Assembly: GCA_021847835.1 (NCBI GenBank)
Contig: JAJZPR010000007.1
Coordinates: forward strand, 44,197 to 108,196
Length of the DNA: 64,000 bases
From: Pseudomonadota bacterium
Lineage (GTDB): Bacteria; Pseudomonadota; Gammaproteobacteria; Burkholderiales; Thiobacillaceae
Reading direction: 5' to 3'
This document shows, one piece after another, positions 46,387 through 55,764 of this stretch. Below the pieces are notes generated by a model. It saw only the letters and a program-made list of their open reading frames with translations, did no database searches and was not told where the DNA came from. The translations under genes were made by a program, and so were the position numbers. Every line of letters begins with the position of its first letter. The first letter of the stretch is position 1.

Positions 46387-49383
46387 ATGTCAAATCATTA
46401 TGCAATAACGATGCCCCAGCTCTCGGACACCATGACCGAGGGCGTGCTGGTCACCTGGGAAAAGCAGCCGGGCGACCGCGTCGAGCGCGGCGACATCGTG
46501 GCCACGGTGGAAACCGACAAGGCCATCATGGACGTGGAAGTGTTCAAGGCCGGCTACCTGGCCGGACCGCTGGCCGAAGTCGGCAGCACGGTTCCGGTCG
46601 GCGGCGCGCTGGGCTACATCACCGACACCGCCGGCGACATGGCGATCGCCGCCGACGAAGTGGTGGAGGAACAGGCCCAGACCGAGATGATCCCGCACCA
46701 CGCGGGCATCCCCATCGTCATGCCGCAGCTTTCCGACACCATGACCGAAGGCGTGATGGTGACCTGGGAAAAGCAGCCGGGCGACCCGGTCAAGCGCGGC
46801 GACATCGTGGCCACGGTGGAAACCGACAAGGCCATCATGGACGTGGAGGTGTTCCAGGAAGGCTTCCTCTCCGGCCCCATCGCGGACGTCGGCTCGGTCA
46901 TCGAAGTCGGCCACCCCATGGGCTTCATCGTTTCCGATGCGTCCAAGGTCAACACCACCGGCGTCACCCTGGGCGCCGATCATCGGGTGAAGGAAACCCA
47001 TTCCATGAAGCCCGGCGCGGGCGAAGCCAAGCCCGCCGCGCCCAAGGCAGCGCCGGCCAAGGCCAACGTGCCGGTCACGGCGCCCAGCGCAGCCTCGGTC
47101 AAGGTCGCCCCTGCCGCGCGTCCGGCCGGCCGCCAGGCCAGCCCCTATGCGCGCAAGCTCGCGGCGCAAAGCGGCGTGGATCTTGCCAAGCTGGCCGGCA
47201 GCGGCCCCTCGGGCGTCATCATCGCCGCGGACGTGGCGCGCGCGCGCCCGTCGATGAAGGAAGTCGCGCACAGCCTGCCGCAGGTCGACGTGCCGGGCGA
47301 AGGCCGCAACATGACCTCGATGGAAAAGGCGGTGAGCCACGCCATGACGGCCTCGCTCACGCTGCCGACCTTCAACGCCACCATGAACATCGACACCGGC
47401 AAGCTCACCGCCGCCGCCAAGGCGCGCAAGGTGTCGGTGACCGTGGCCATTGCCAAGGCCTGCTCGGTGGCGATGCGCAACTGGCCGCGCATGAACTGGG
47501 CCTACCAGCCGGTGGACAAGTTGATCGAGCGCAGCGAGCACAATTTCGGCGTCGCGGTGAAATCCGACGACGGCGGCCTGGTCGTGCCCATCCTGCACGG
47601 CATCGAATCCAGGGGCCTGGAAAGCCTGCAGGAATCCTGGAACGACCTGGTGCCGCGCGCCCGCGTGCGCAAGCTCACCCCCGCCGAATTCGCCAACCCC
47701 AGCTTCACCATCTCCAACATGGGGATGTTCGGCATCACGCATTTCACCGCCATTCCCACGCCCGGCATTTCCGCCATCCTGGCCATTGCCGCCAGCGGCC
47801 CGCAGGGCACGCCCTTCACCATCACCGCCGACCATCGCGTGCTGAACGGCGCCGATGTCGCGGGTTACCTGGTCGACCTGAAGAACGCGATCGAGAATCC
47901 CGAAGCCTGGATTTCCGGCACCGCCGAGGAAGCCCCGCCCGTCTCGCCCATCCCCGAAGGCAACTGGGACTACCCGGTGGTCGTCGTCGGCGGCGGCCCC
48001 GGCGGCGAGGACTGCGCGCGCGACCTCGCCGACCACGGCATCAAGGTCGCCATGGTGCACAACGAGCCCTTCCCCGGCGGCGAGTGCCTGTGGCGCGGCT
48101 GCATCCCCTCCAAGGCCTGGCGCGCCGCGGCCGACGTCATCCGCAACCGCGCGCATGATGCGGAGATGGGGGTGGCCGGCACCGACAGGCCCAAGCTGGA
48201 CTGGGCGCAGGTCGAGACGCACCGCCGCTGGGTGCAGCAGTCCCGCGGCGAGATGGCGCTGAAGGCCGACAAGGGCATGAAGATCAACGTCATCGAAGGC
48301 TTCGGCGAATTCGTCGACGCGCATACGCTGAAAGTGACTGCACCTGACGGCGCGGTCAGCACGCTCACCTTCGGCGCGGCCGTGATCGCCACCGGCGCCC
48401 CCGCCTTCGTGCCGCCCATCCCCGGCGCGCGCGAGAACCTGGCGAGCGGCGGCGTAGTCACCTCCGACACCATCTGGAGCCTGGCCAAGCCCCCGAAGAA
48501 AATGGCCATCGTCGGCGGCGGCGTCATCGGCGTGGAAATGGCGCAGATCTTCCGCGACTTCGGCTGCGAGATCCTGATGCTGGAACGCCATGATCGCATC
48601 CTGGCCGAAACCGAAGAGGAAATCGCCAGAACCCTGATCGGCCTGCTGGAAAAGGAAATCACCGTCGTCACCGGCGCCGAAATAAACGGCATTTCCGGCA
48701 AGCCCGGCAGCATGACGATCGCCTACAAGGGCGGCGCCGGCGAAGCCGCGGAGTTCAAGTGCGACGTGGTGCTGATGGCCACCGGCAAGCGCCCCGACAC
48801 CGCCAAGCTGAATCTGGACAAGGCCGGCGTGGAACTCGACGGCGCGGCCATCAAGGTCAACGCCCGCTGCCAGACCAGCCAGCCGCACATCTTTGCGGTG
48901 GGTGACGTCATCGGCGGCTACATGCTGGCGCACACCGCCGCGACCCAGGGCCGCGTGGCCGCGGACAACCTGCTCGGCCATGCCGCGACCTACGACCAGG
49001 ACAAGGATTGCGCCGTCACCTTCTCGCGTCCGCAGGCCGGCTTCGTCGGTTTGAGCGTGACGCAGGCCAAGGCCAGGGGCATCGATGCGGTCGAGGCCAA
49101 GATGCCGATGAGCATCGACGCCAAGGCCATGATCACCGGCGAGACCGAGGGCATGATCAAGCTGGTGGCGGACAAGGCCACGGGCCGCATCATCGGCGTG
49201 CACTTCCTGGCCGACCATACCGACACGCTGATCGGCACGGCAGTAATGATGGTGGCGGGCGACATGACGCTGGCCCAGGTTGCCTGTGCGATCTTCCCGC
49301 ACCCGACCCAGACCGAGCTGTTCGGCGAACTGGCGCGGCGCCTGCTGGCGAGGATGCGCCGCACCGCCAAGGCCAGGGCCTGA
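46387..49383 (+). CDS. Fused dihydrolipoyl acetyltransferase (E2) and dihydrolipoyl dehydrogenase (E3)
   Basis: The 998-residue chain holds two lipoyl domains (residues 1-80 and 108-185; lipoyl Lys45 and Lys148 in ETDKAIMDV), a peripheral-subunit-binding domain (about 250-285), an E2 catalytic domain (about 305-520) and a complete E3 (about 530-998). In E3, the redox pair is Cys567/Cys572 in GECLWRGC, a second nucleotide site is MAIVGGGVIGVEMAQ, and the end has HPTQTE. The E2 active site reads HRVLNG (His483, Asn487) where HRVxDG is usual. All catalytic parts of E2 and E3 are thus in one gene next to E1. Confidence 0.95.
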   Translation: MSNHYAITMPQLSDTMTEGVLVTWEKQPGDRVERGDIVATVETDKAIMDVEVFKAGYLAGPLAEVGSTVPVGGALGYITDTAGDMAIAADEVVEEQAQTEMIPHHAGIPIVMPQLSDTMTEGVMVTWEKQPGDPVKRGDIVATVETDKAIMDVEVFQEGFLSGPIADVGSVIEVGHPMGFIVSDASKVNTTGVTLGADHRVKETHSMKPGAGEAKPAAPKAAPAKANVPVTAPSAASVKVAPAARPAGRQASPYARKLAAQSGVDLAKLAGSGPSGVIIAADVARARPSMKEVAHSLPQVDVPGEGRNMTSMEKAVSHAMTASLTLPTFNATMNIDTGKLTAAAKARKVSVTVAIAKACSVAMRNWPRMNWAYQPVDKLIERSEHNFGVAVKSDDGGLVVPILHGIESRGLESLQESWNDLVPRARVRKLTPAEFANPSFTISNMGMFGITHFTAIPTPGISAILAIAASGPQGTPFTITADHRVLNGADVAGYLVDLKNAIENPEAWISGTAEEAPPVSPIPEGNWDYPVVVVGGGPGGEDCARDLADHGIKVAMVHNEPFPGGECLWRGCIPSKAWRAAADVIRNRAHDAEMGVAGTDRPKLDWAQVETHRRWVQQSRGEMALKADKGMKINVIEGFGEFVDAHTLKVTAPDGAVSTLTFGAAVIATGAPAFVPPIPGARENLASGGVVTSDTIWSLAKPPKKMAIVGGGVIGVEMAQIFRDFGCEILMLERHDRILAETEEEIARTLIGLLEKEITVVTGAEINGISGKPGSMTIAYKGGAGEAAEFKCDVVLMATGKRPDTAKLNLDKAGVELDGAAIKVNARCQTSQPHIFAVGDVIGGYMLAHTAATQGRVAADNLLGHAATYDQDKDCAVTFSRPQAGFVGLSVTQAKARGIDAVEAKMPMSIDAKAMITGETEGMIKLVADKATGRIIGVHFLADHTDTLIGTAVMMVAGDMTLAQVACAIFPHPTQTELFGELARRLLARMRRTAKARA

Positions 49384-49392
49384 GCTTTCTCA

Positions 49393-49415
49393 CCTCCCCC
49401 GCTTGCCGGGGGAGG
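49393..49415. terminator. GC-rich hairpin after the E2-E3 gene
   Basis: A 9-bp stem cctcccccg/cgggggagg with a 5-base loop lies 9 bp after the E2-E3 stop. No T-run follows. It resembles the inner stem at 1863-1876 and may be a REP-type repeat that also terminates transcription. Confidence 0.5.
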
Positions 49416-49458
49416 ATGGGAGGGGGTAAATGAGCCAATCCGCCCAAGCCGACCTGAA

Positions 49459-49502
49459 CAAAGTGCTGGCCGCGCTGAAACAAAGTGCTGGCCGCGCTGA
49501 AA
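49459..49502 (+). repeat. Perfect 22-bp tandem duplication
   Basis: Bases 49459-49480 and 49481-49502 are identical (unit begins caaagtgctgg and ends gctgaaa). Because 22 is not a multiple of three, the frame that starts at ATG 49430 (MSQSAQADLNKVLAALK) is thrown out of register with the rest of the gene. Removing one copy would restore a continuous frame through to 50099. Confidence 0.9.
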
Positions 49503-50099
49503 GGCCTGCACCGCGCCTTTCCCATCGAGCAGCGCCTGAAGACCCAGGCCTGCGACAGCACGCGCGAGACCTATCTCGCCGTGCTGTCGCGCTGGGTGCA
49601 GACGGCCTCCGCCCCGGCCCCGGCCGGCTTCGATGCCGAGGCGCTCGACGAGTTGCTGGCGCTCGACGCGCTCTATCTCACCGAGGACGAGCAGGCCATC
49701 GGCGCCGCGCCCTTCTGCCCGGTGGAAACCGACATCAAGCTCAGTTTCCCGCACGAAACCCTGTATGCCCTGTCGGCGCTGGATGCGCTGGCGCTGCCCC
49801 GGATGCTCGGCAGCGCGGGCGTGATCGAAACCCGCTGCCCGGCCAGCGGCCAGCCGATCAGCCTGCAGATCGACGCCCAGGGCAATCCCCTGCCCGCCGA
49901 TCTCGACAAGGCCATCGTGGCATTCCTCAAAATCAGCGATCAGGTGCAGCACTATTCCCATGATGTCGCAGTGGGTATTCGCTTCATGCATCCCGCCCTG
50001 CGCGGGCGTTTCGCACAATCGCTCACGCTGGCCGAGGCGGCTGCGGTGTCACACGCGTTTTACGCGTTTCAACGTAAAATGCTGGCAGGAAAGCTTTGA
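49485..50099 (+). CDS. MerB-like (alkylmercury lyase fold) protein with frameshifted 5' end
   Basis: The frame from GTG 49485 gives 204 residues. The likely original start is ATG 49430, but the 22-bp tandem duplication puts it out of frame. The order of an N-terminal winged-helix-like part, then ETLYALSALDALALPRMLG and ETRCPASGQPISL, resembles organomercurial lyases. At the site of the catalytic Cys-Ala-x-Asp of MerB it reads Ser-Ala-Leu-Asp, so mercury-carbon cleavage is unlikely. Assignment to this fold is tentative. It lies between the pdh genes and a zinc-sensing cyclase. Confidence 0.5.
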   Translation: MLAALKGLHRAFPIEQRLKTQACDSTRETYLAVLSRWVQTASAPAPAGFDAEALDELLALDALYLTEDEQAIGAAPFCPVETDIKLSFPHETLYALSALDALALPRMLGSAGVIETRCPASGQPISLQIDAQGNPLPADLDKAIVAFLKISDQVQHYSHDVAVGIRFMHPALRGRFAQSLTLAEAAAVSHAFYAFQRKMLAGKL

Positions 50100-50145
50100 C
50101 CGGATTTCCGGAGAGACGACAGCCCAACAGTCATTGCGAACGACC

Positions 50146-51018
50146 GTGGCAGACAACCCTGCAGACAACGCGCTTGCGCAACTCGAACTCACGCTGGAAA
50201 ACCACCAGCAGTGGGCGGAGTCCCTGGTCGCCGGCATTCTCGCCAACGAACCCCCATCCGAAGACAACCTGGTGCCGGGCGCGCATATGCTGTGCGATTT
50301 CGGCAAGTGGTATTACAGCCAGACCCACTCCACCGTGCTGACCGAGCAGCCCCTGTTCTCGACCCTGGAGAAAAAGCATCGCACTCTGCACGATGCCGCA
50401 CGCAGCCTCCTTCTGGCCTCCGAAGGCAGCGCCCGGGCCGAGGCCTACCGCAGCTTCTCCGCCGCCTCCTGCGACATGTCGCTGCATCTGAACAACCTGA
50501 TCCAGGCGCTGCTGACCAGCGAGCTGACCACCGACGCGCTGACCGGCGTGCCCAACCGCCGGCAGATGGACGAACAGCTCGAAGAGGCCATCTACGCCGC
50601 CGTCAACGTGCTGGGCGAGCCGGCCTGCCTGGCACTGGCCGACCTCGACCATTTCAAGCGCATCAACGACACCTATGGCCATCCCGTCGGCGACGAGGTG
50701 CTGAAGGCCTTCAGCCAGCTGCTGATCACCAGCATGCGCGACACCGATCGCATCTACCGCTACGGCGGCGAGGAATTCCTCATTTTCATGAATCACGTCA
50801 ACCTGGAGCTGGCGGAAAACATCCTCGACCGGCTGCGCGAAAAAATCTCGCACTACCCCCTGCACGTGGACGGGCAGCCCGGGCCGCTGAACGTCACCGT
50901 CTCGTTCGGCATCGCCCAGGTTGCAGAGAACGAATCGCTGCGCAACCTGATCCGTCGCGCCGACCTGGCCCTCTACCAGGCGAAGAAAAACGGGCGCAAC
51001 CGCGTCTGCGCCGCCTGA
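50146..51018 (+). CDS. dgcZ: CZB-GGDEF diguanylate cyclase (DgcZ-like, zinc-sensing)
   Basis: The 290-residue protein pairs an N-terminal CZB domain with a GGDEF domain. Counting from GTG 50146, the CZB zinc ligands are His20 (ENHQQW), Cys50 (MLCDFGKW), His78 and His82 (KKHRTLHDA), matching E. coli DgcZ His22, Cys52, His79 and His83 in spacing. The cyclase half has DHFKRINDTYGHPVGDEVL and the active GGEEF. In DgcZ, zinc represses c-di-GMP synthesis. I chose GTG 50146 because it lines up with the DgcZ N-terminus; upstream codons overlap the MerB-like gene. Confidence 0.85.
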   Translation: MADNPADNALAQLELTLENHQQWAESLVAGILANEPPSEDNLVPGAHMLCDFGKWYYSQTHSTVLTEQPLFSTLEKKHRTLHDAARSLLLASEGSARAEAYRSFSAASCDMSLHLNNLIQALLTSELTTDALTGVPNRRQMDEQLEEAIYAAVNVLGEPACLALADLDHFKRINDTYGHPVGDEVLKAFSQLLITSMRDTDRIYRYGGEEFLIFMNHVNLELAENILDRLREKISHYPLHVDGQPGPLNVTVSFGIAQVAENESLRNLIRRADLALYQAKKNGRNRVCAA

Positions 51019-51089
51019 ACCACAGTCCGCCCTGAGCCTGGGGCGGCCGCTCAGGTAAAATGGCGGGTTTAGCCCAGTCGCCTCGCGCC

Positions 51090-52664
51090 ATGTCCCCGCT
51101 CAAAGACGAAATCCGCCGCCGCCGCACCTTCGCCATCATCTCCCACCCCGACGCGGGCAAGACCACGCTCACCGAGAAGCTCTTGTGGTACGGCGGCGCC
51201 ATCCAGGTCGCGGGCGAGGTGCGGGCGCGCAAGGCCAGCCGCCATGCCACCTCGGACTGGATGGAACTGGAAAAGCAGCGCGGCATTTCCGTGACCTCGT
51301 CGGTCATGCAGTTCCCCTACAGGGAACACATCGTCAACCTGCTCGACACGCCCGGCCACGAGGACTTCTCCGAGGACACCTACCGCACCCTGACCGCGGT
51401 GGACTCGGCGGTGATGGTGATCGATTCGGTCAACGGCGTGGAGGCGCAAACCATCAAGCTGCTGCACGTGTGCCGCATGCGCGACACCCCCATCCTCACC
51501 TTCATCAACAAGCTCGACCGCGAGGGCAAGTCCCCGATCGATCTGCTGGACGAGATTGAGTCGGTGCTGGAAATGCAGTGCGCGCCCATGACCTGGCCCA
51601 TCGGGATGGGCAAGCGCTTCCGCGGCGTGTATCACATGTACGACGACACCGTGCTGGTGTTCGACCCCCAGGCGGAAAAAGGCACGGGCGAAATCATTGC
51701 AGGCCTGGACAATCCCGAACTCGACGCCCGCATCGGCGAGCAGGCCGACGAACTGCGCCTGGAAGTCGAACTGGTGCGCGGCGCCTCGCACGCCTTCGAC
51801 CGCGAGGCCTACCTCGCCGGCAAACAGACGCCGGTGTTCTTTGGCTCCGCCGTGAACAACTTCGGCGTGCAGATGCTGCTCGACGCCATCGTCGATCTCT
51901 CGCCCGGGCCGCAGCCGCGCCCCACGGAAACGCGCGAAGTGCAGCCGGACGACGCCAGGTTCTCCGGCTTCGTGTTCAAGATCCAGGCCAACATGGACCC
52001 GCGCCACCGCGACCGCATCGCCTTCGTGCGCGTGTGCTCGGGACGCTTCGACCGCGGCATGAAGATCAGGCAGATTTCCACCGGCAAGACCCTGGCGGTC
52101 AACAACGCCATCACCTTCATGGCGCAGGACCGCAACACCGCGGAGGAAGCCTACGCCGGCGACATCATCGGCATTCCCAACCACGGCACGATCCGGCTCG
52201 GCGACAGCTTCAGCGAAGGCGAGGCGCTCAAGTTCACCGGCATCCCCTCGTTCGCGCCGGAGCTGTTCAGGAAGGCGCGCATCAGGAACCCGCTCAAGAT
52301 GAAGCAGTTGCAAAAGGGCCTGCAGCAACTGGCCGAGGAAGGCGCGACGCAATTGTTCAAGCCGCTCGCCACCAACGATCTCATCCTCGGCGCGGTCGGC
52401 GCGCTGCAGTTCGACGTGGTCGCGCACCGCCTGGAAAACGAGTACGACGTGGACGTGGCCTTCGAGCCCTGCGAATACGCCACCGCGCGCTGGCTGCGCG
52501 GCTCTGACGCCGACCTCAAGCAGCTCACCGACAAGTACGGCTACAACGTCGCGCTGGACGGCGCCGAGGAATACGTCTACCTTGCGCCCAACCGCGTCAA
52601 CCTGCAGCTCACCCAGGAGCGCTTTCCTGACGTGCGCTTTTTAGAAACGAGAGAGATATATTGA
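51090..52664 (+). CDS. prfC: Peptide chain release factor 3
   Basis: RF3 is the GTPase that recycles RF1/RF2 from the ribosome. The 524-residue protein has the G1 motif [13 protein letters not shown], the switch [18 protein letters not shown] and [10 protein letters not shown] as the G4 motif, followed by the RF3-specific C-terminal domain. The start is ATG 51090 ([12 protein letters not shown]). Confidence 0.96.
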   Translation: MSPLKDEIRRRRTFAIISHPDAGKTTLTEKLLWYGGAIQVAGEVRARKASRHATSDWMELEKQRGISVTSSVMQFPYREHIVNLLDTPGHEDFSEDTYRTLTAVDSAVMVIDSVNGVEAQTIKLLHVCRMRDTPILTFINKLDREGKSPIDLLDEIESVLEMQCAPMTWPIGMGKRFRGVYHMYDDTVLVFDPQAEKGTGEIIAGLDNPELDARIGEQADELRLEVELVRGASHAFDREAYLAGKQTPVFFGSAVNNFGVQMLLDAIVDLSPGPQPRPTETREVQPDDARFSGFVFKIQANMDPRHRDRIAFVRVCSGRFDRGMKIRQISTGKTLAVNNAITFMAQDRNTAEEAYAGDIIGIPNHGTIRLGDSFSEGEALKFTGIPSFAPELFRKARIRNPLKMKQLQKGLQQLAEEGATQLFKPLATNDLILGAVGALQFDVVAHRLENEYDVDVAFEPCEYATARWLRGSDADLKQLTDKYGYNVALDGAEEYVYLAPNRVNLQLTQERFPDVRFLETREIY

Positions 52665-52758
52665 TTTCACAGGGAGGGAAGGGAGGATAAGGGGGTAATG
52701 CGATAAAACTTCGATAGTATTTCTCCCTGAACCCCCTGTCTCCTTGTTATAAAAAAGC

Positions 52759-53772
52759 ATGCTGCCCTACTCGCTGATCCGCCCCGCCCTGTTCGCGCTC
52801 GACCCGGAAACCGCGCACGAACTCACCATCGCCGCGCTGGCGAAAGCCGCCCCGCTGGCAGGCCTGGCTTGCGGCAAGACCGCCGGCCGCGAAGTCGAGG
52901 TCATGGGCCTGAAATTTCCCAATCCCGTCGGCCTCGCCGCGGGTCTGGACAAGAACGGCGAGGCCATCGACGGACTGGCCGCGCTCGGCTTCGGCTTCAT
53001 CGAAATCGGCACCGTCACCCCGCGCCCGCAGGCGGGCAACCCCAGGCCGCGCATGTTCCGCCTGCCCGAAGCCGAGGCCGTCATCAACCGCATGGGCTTC
53101 AACAACCATGGCGTCGCCGCCCTGGTGGAGAACGTCAAGCGCGCAAAATATCGGGGCATCCTCGGCATCAACATCGGCAAGAACGCGGACACTCCCATCG
53201 AACGCGCCGTCGACGATTACCTCGCCTGCCTGTCCGCCGTGTACGCGCACGCGAGCTACGTCACGGTGAACATCTCCTCGCCCAACACAAAGAACCTGCG
53301 CGAGCTGCAGGGCGCCGACGCGCTGGACGTACTGCTCGCGCTGCTTAAAAAACGCCAGGACGAACTTGCCCAGATCCACGGCCGTTACGTGCCCATCGCG
53401 CTCAAGATCGCGCCCGATCTGGAACACGAGCAGATTTCCGCTATCGCAGACCTCCTGCGCCGCCACCGCATGGACGCGGTGATCGCCACCAACACCACGC
53501 TCGCGCGCGACCAGGTCGCCCATCTGAAATACGGAAACGAGGCCGGCGGCCTCTCCGGCGCGCCGGTGCGCGAGAAATCCACCGCCGTCATCCGCGATCT
53601 CGCCCGTTTGCTGCAAAACGAAGTGCCCATCATCGGCGTGGGGGGCATCATGTGCGGCGCCGACGCCAGGGAAAAAATTTCCGCTGGCGCAAAACTGGTC
53701 CAGGTCTACACTGGGCTTGTCTATCGCGGGCCGGCACTGGTCCGCGAATGCATACAGGCATTGAGCAATTAG
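52759..53772 (+). CDS. pyrD: Dihydroorotate dehydrogenase (quinone), class 2
   Basis: PyrD oxidises dihydroorotate at the inner membrane with quinone. The 337-residue enzyme has the class 2 N-terminal helix ([18 protein letters not shown]), [11 protein letters not shown] with the catalytic Ser, and the FMN-binding [15 protein letters not shown]. The end matches the usual [10 protein letters not shown] pattern. Confidence 0.96.
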   Translation: MLPYSLIRPALFALDPETAHELTIAALAKAAPLAGLACGKTAGREVEVMGLKFPNPVGLAAGLDKNGEAIDGLAALGFGFIEIGTVTPRPQAGNPRPRMFRLPEAEAVINRMGFNNHGVAALVENVKRAKYRGILGINIGKNADTPIERAVDDYLACLSAVYAHASYVTVNISSPNTKNLRELQGADALDVLLALLKKRQDELAQIHGRYVPIALKIAPDLEHEQISAIADLLRRHRMDAVIATNTTLARDQVAHLKYGNEAGGLSGAPVREKSTAVIRDLARLLQNEVPIIGVGGIMCGADAREKISAGAKLVQVYTGLVYRGPALVRECIQALSN

Positions 53773-53782
53773 GGGAACAACA

Positions 53783-55657
53783 ATAAGCGCTGCACAAAAA
53801 ACCGGCCTGCCCGCGCTCACCCTGGGGGCGATCGGCGTGGTATTCGGCGACATCGGCACCAGCCCGCTGTATGCCGTCAAGGAAGTCTTCCACGAAAGCC
53901 ACGGCATCGGCGTCAGCGAGGCCAACGTGCTGGGCATGCTGTCGCTGGTGTTCTGGGCGCTGATGCTGGTGGTGTCGCTGAAATACGTGCTGTTCATCAT
54001 GCGCGCCGACAACCGCGGCGAAGGCGGCATCATGGCGCTGATCGCGCTGGCCCAGCAGGCCACGCACAAGCGCCCCGGGCTGAAATGGGCCTTCCTCACC
54101 CTGGGCGTGTTCGGCGCTGCGCTGTTCTACGGCGACGGCATCATCACCCCGGCCATCTCCGTGCTTTCCGCCGTCGAGGGCCTGGAGTTCGCCACCCCGG
54201 GCCTGCACGTCTTCATCATCCCCATCGCCCTCGTCATCCTGGTGGGACTGTTCGTGGTGCAGCGCTGGGGCACCGCCAATGTCGGCCGCTTCTTCGGCCC
54301 GATCATGCTGATCTGGTTCCTGACCCTCGCCACGCTGGGCGTGAAGGAAATCGTGCACAACCCGCAGGTGCTCTGGGCGCTCAACCCGCAATACGCAGTG
54401 ATGTTCTTCGTGCACAACCAGGTCGCGGGCTTCCTCGCGCTGGGCTCGGTGGTGCTGGCGGTGACCGGCGCCGAGGCGCTGTACGCGGACATGGGCCATT
54501 TCGGCAAGCAGGCCATCCGCACGGCCTGGGTGGGCCTCACCCTGCCCGCCCTGCTGCTCAACTACTTCGGCCAGGGGGCGCTGGTGCTGCGCAACCCCGC
54601 AGCGATCGAAAACCCCTTCTACCTGCTGGCGCCGGAAGGCACGATCTATCTGCTCATCGGCATCGCCACCCTCGCCACCATCATCGCCTCGCAGGCGGTG
54701 ATTTCAGGCGCCTATTCCATCACCCGCCAGGCCATCCAGCTCGGCTACCTGCCGCGCATGCGCGTCATCCACACCTCCAGCCGCGAAATCGGCCAGGTCT
54801 ACATCCCCTTCATCAACACCGCGCTGGCCATCGGCGTGGCCGGCCTGGTGCTGGGCATGCAGAACTCCTCCAACCTCGCCGCCGCCTACGGCATCGCCGT
54901 CACCGGCACCATGGCCATCGACACCCTGCTCGCCTCGCTGGTGGCGTACTCGCTGTGGCAGAAAAACTTCTGGGCGGTGCTCGCGCTGGGCACCTTCTTC
55001 CTCGCCATCGACCTCGCCTTCTTCACCGCCAACCTGCCCAAGATTCCGCACGGCGGCTGGTTCCCCCTGGTGATCGGCGTACTGGTCTTCACCCTGCTCG
55101 CCACCTGGAAGAAAGGCCGCACCCTCTTGCAAAAGAAGCAGTCAGACGAGACCCTGCCGCTCGAACCCTTCCTGGAAAACCTGATGGCGTATCCGCCGCA
55201 GCGCGTGCCGGGCACCGCGGTATTCCTCACCACCAGCCATTCCAGCGTGCCGCACGCCCTGCTGCACAACCTCATCCACAACAAGGTGCTGCACGAGCGC
55301 GTGATCTTCCTCACCGTCTTCACCGAGGAAGTGCCCTTCGTGCCCGACATCGACCAGATCGAGCTCGAGGAGCTGGGCCATGGCACCTGGCGCATGATCG
55401 TGCGCTACGGCTTCAAGGACGAGCCCGACATCCCGCTGGCGCTGGCGCGCTGCGAGGCGCTGGGCCTGCCCTTCAACATGATGGAAACCTCGTTCTTTTT
55501 GAACCGCGAGACCATCCTGCCCGGAAAATTGCCGGGCATGGCCGTATGGCGCGAGCGCCTGTTCGCCTGGATGAACCGCAGCGCCTCCACTGCCATGGAA
55601 TTCTTCAAGCTGCCGCCCAATCGGGTGATCGAGCTGGGGACGCAGGTCGAAATTTAG
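53783..55657 (+). CDS. kup: Kup potassium uptake protein with an apparent ATA start
   Basis: Kup is a H+/K+ symporter. The protein has about twelve membrane segments, the signature FGDIGTSPLYAVKEVF, and the cytoplasmic C-terminal domain. The family N-terminus (SAAQKTGLPALTLGAIGVV) is encoded directly before it, but the codon in the start position is ATA at 53783, with AGGGGA six bases upstream. No ATG, GTG or TTG occurs in frame between the upstream stop and GTG 53837, which would cut off most of the first helix. With ATA as start the product has 624 residues. See findings. Confidence 0.88.
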   Translation: MSAAQKTGLPALTLGAIGVVFGDIGTSPLYAVKEVFHESHGIGVSEANVLGMLSLVFWALMLVVSLKYVLFIMRADNRGEGGIMALIALAQQATHKRPGLKWAFLTLGVFGAALFYGDGIITPAISVLSAVEGLEFATPGLHVFIIPIALVILVGLFVVQRWGTANVGRFFGPIMLIWFLTLATLGVKEIVHNPQVLWALNPQYAVMFFVHNQVAGFLALGSVVLAVTGAEALYADMGHFGKQAIRTAWVGLTLPALLLNYFGQGALVLRNPAAIENPFYLLAPEGTIYLLIGIATLATIIASQAVISGAYSITRQAIQLGYLPRMRVIHTSSREIGQVYIPFINTALAIGVAGLVLGMQNSSNLAAAYGIAVTGTMAIDTLLASLVAYSLWQKNFWAVLALGTFFLAIDLAFFTANLPKIPHGGWFPLVIGVLVFTLLATWKKGRTLLQKKQSDETLPLEPFLENLMAYPPQRVPGTAVFLTTSHSSVPHALLHNLIHNKVLHERVIFLTVFTEEVPFVPDIDQIELEELGHGTWRMIVRYGFKDEPDIPLALARCEALGLPFNMMETSFFLNRETILPGKLPGMAVWRERLFAWMNRSASTAMEFFKLPPNRVIELGTQVEI

Positions 55658-55680
55658 CTGGAGTATTTAACGTGCTGATT

Positions 55681-55700
55681 TTTGGCACGATCGTGCCAAA
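55681..55700. promoter_or_regulatory. Perfect 20-bp palindrome downstream of kup
   Basis: tttggcacgatcgtgccaaa is a perfect palindrome 23 bp after the kup stop. It could form a short hairpin at the kup 3' end or be a dimeric regulator site for the following Fic operon. The spacing does not fit a sigma-54 promoter. Confidence 0.5.
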
Positions 55701-55764
55701 TTCTGGGTACCCCTAACCCAGGCTACAGCAAATAAACATATAGAAAACGGTGGTTTGTTATACA

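Noticed and set aside
46387..46960. Repeat within the E2-E3 gene as an assembly artefact
   Set aside because: The two copies are lipoyl domains that differ at many bases and residues and are separated by a linker, a normal E2 architecture.
46390..49302. 970-codon open frame on the minus strand
   Set aside because: It is the antisense shadow of the E2-E3 gene; the product is His/Gly/Asp-rich with no motif, as expected in high-GC coding DNA.
52665..52758. Structured leader upstream of pyrD
   Set aside because: The short complementary pieces (cagggag/ctccctg and agggggt/accccct) cross each other, are purine-rich by composition, and give no convincing single structure.
55682..55699. Possible sigma-54 promoter in TTGGCACGATCGTGCC
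   Set aside because: Only 9 bases separate GG and GC, whereas sigma-54 promoters need 10; the match comes from the palindrome.
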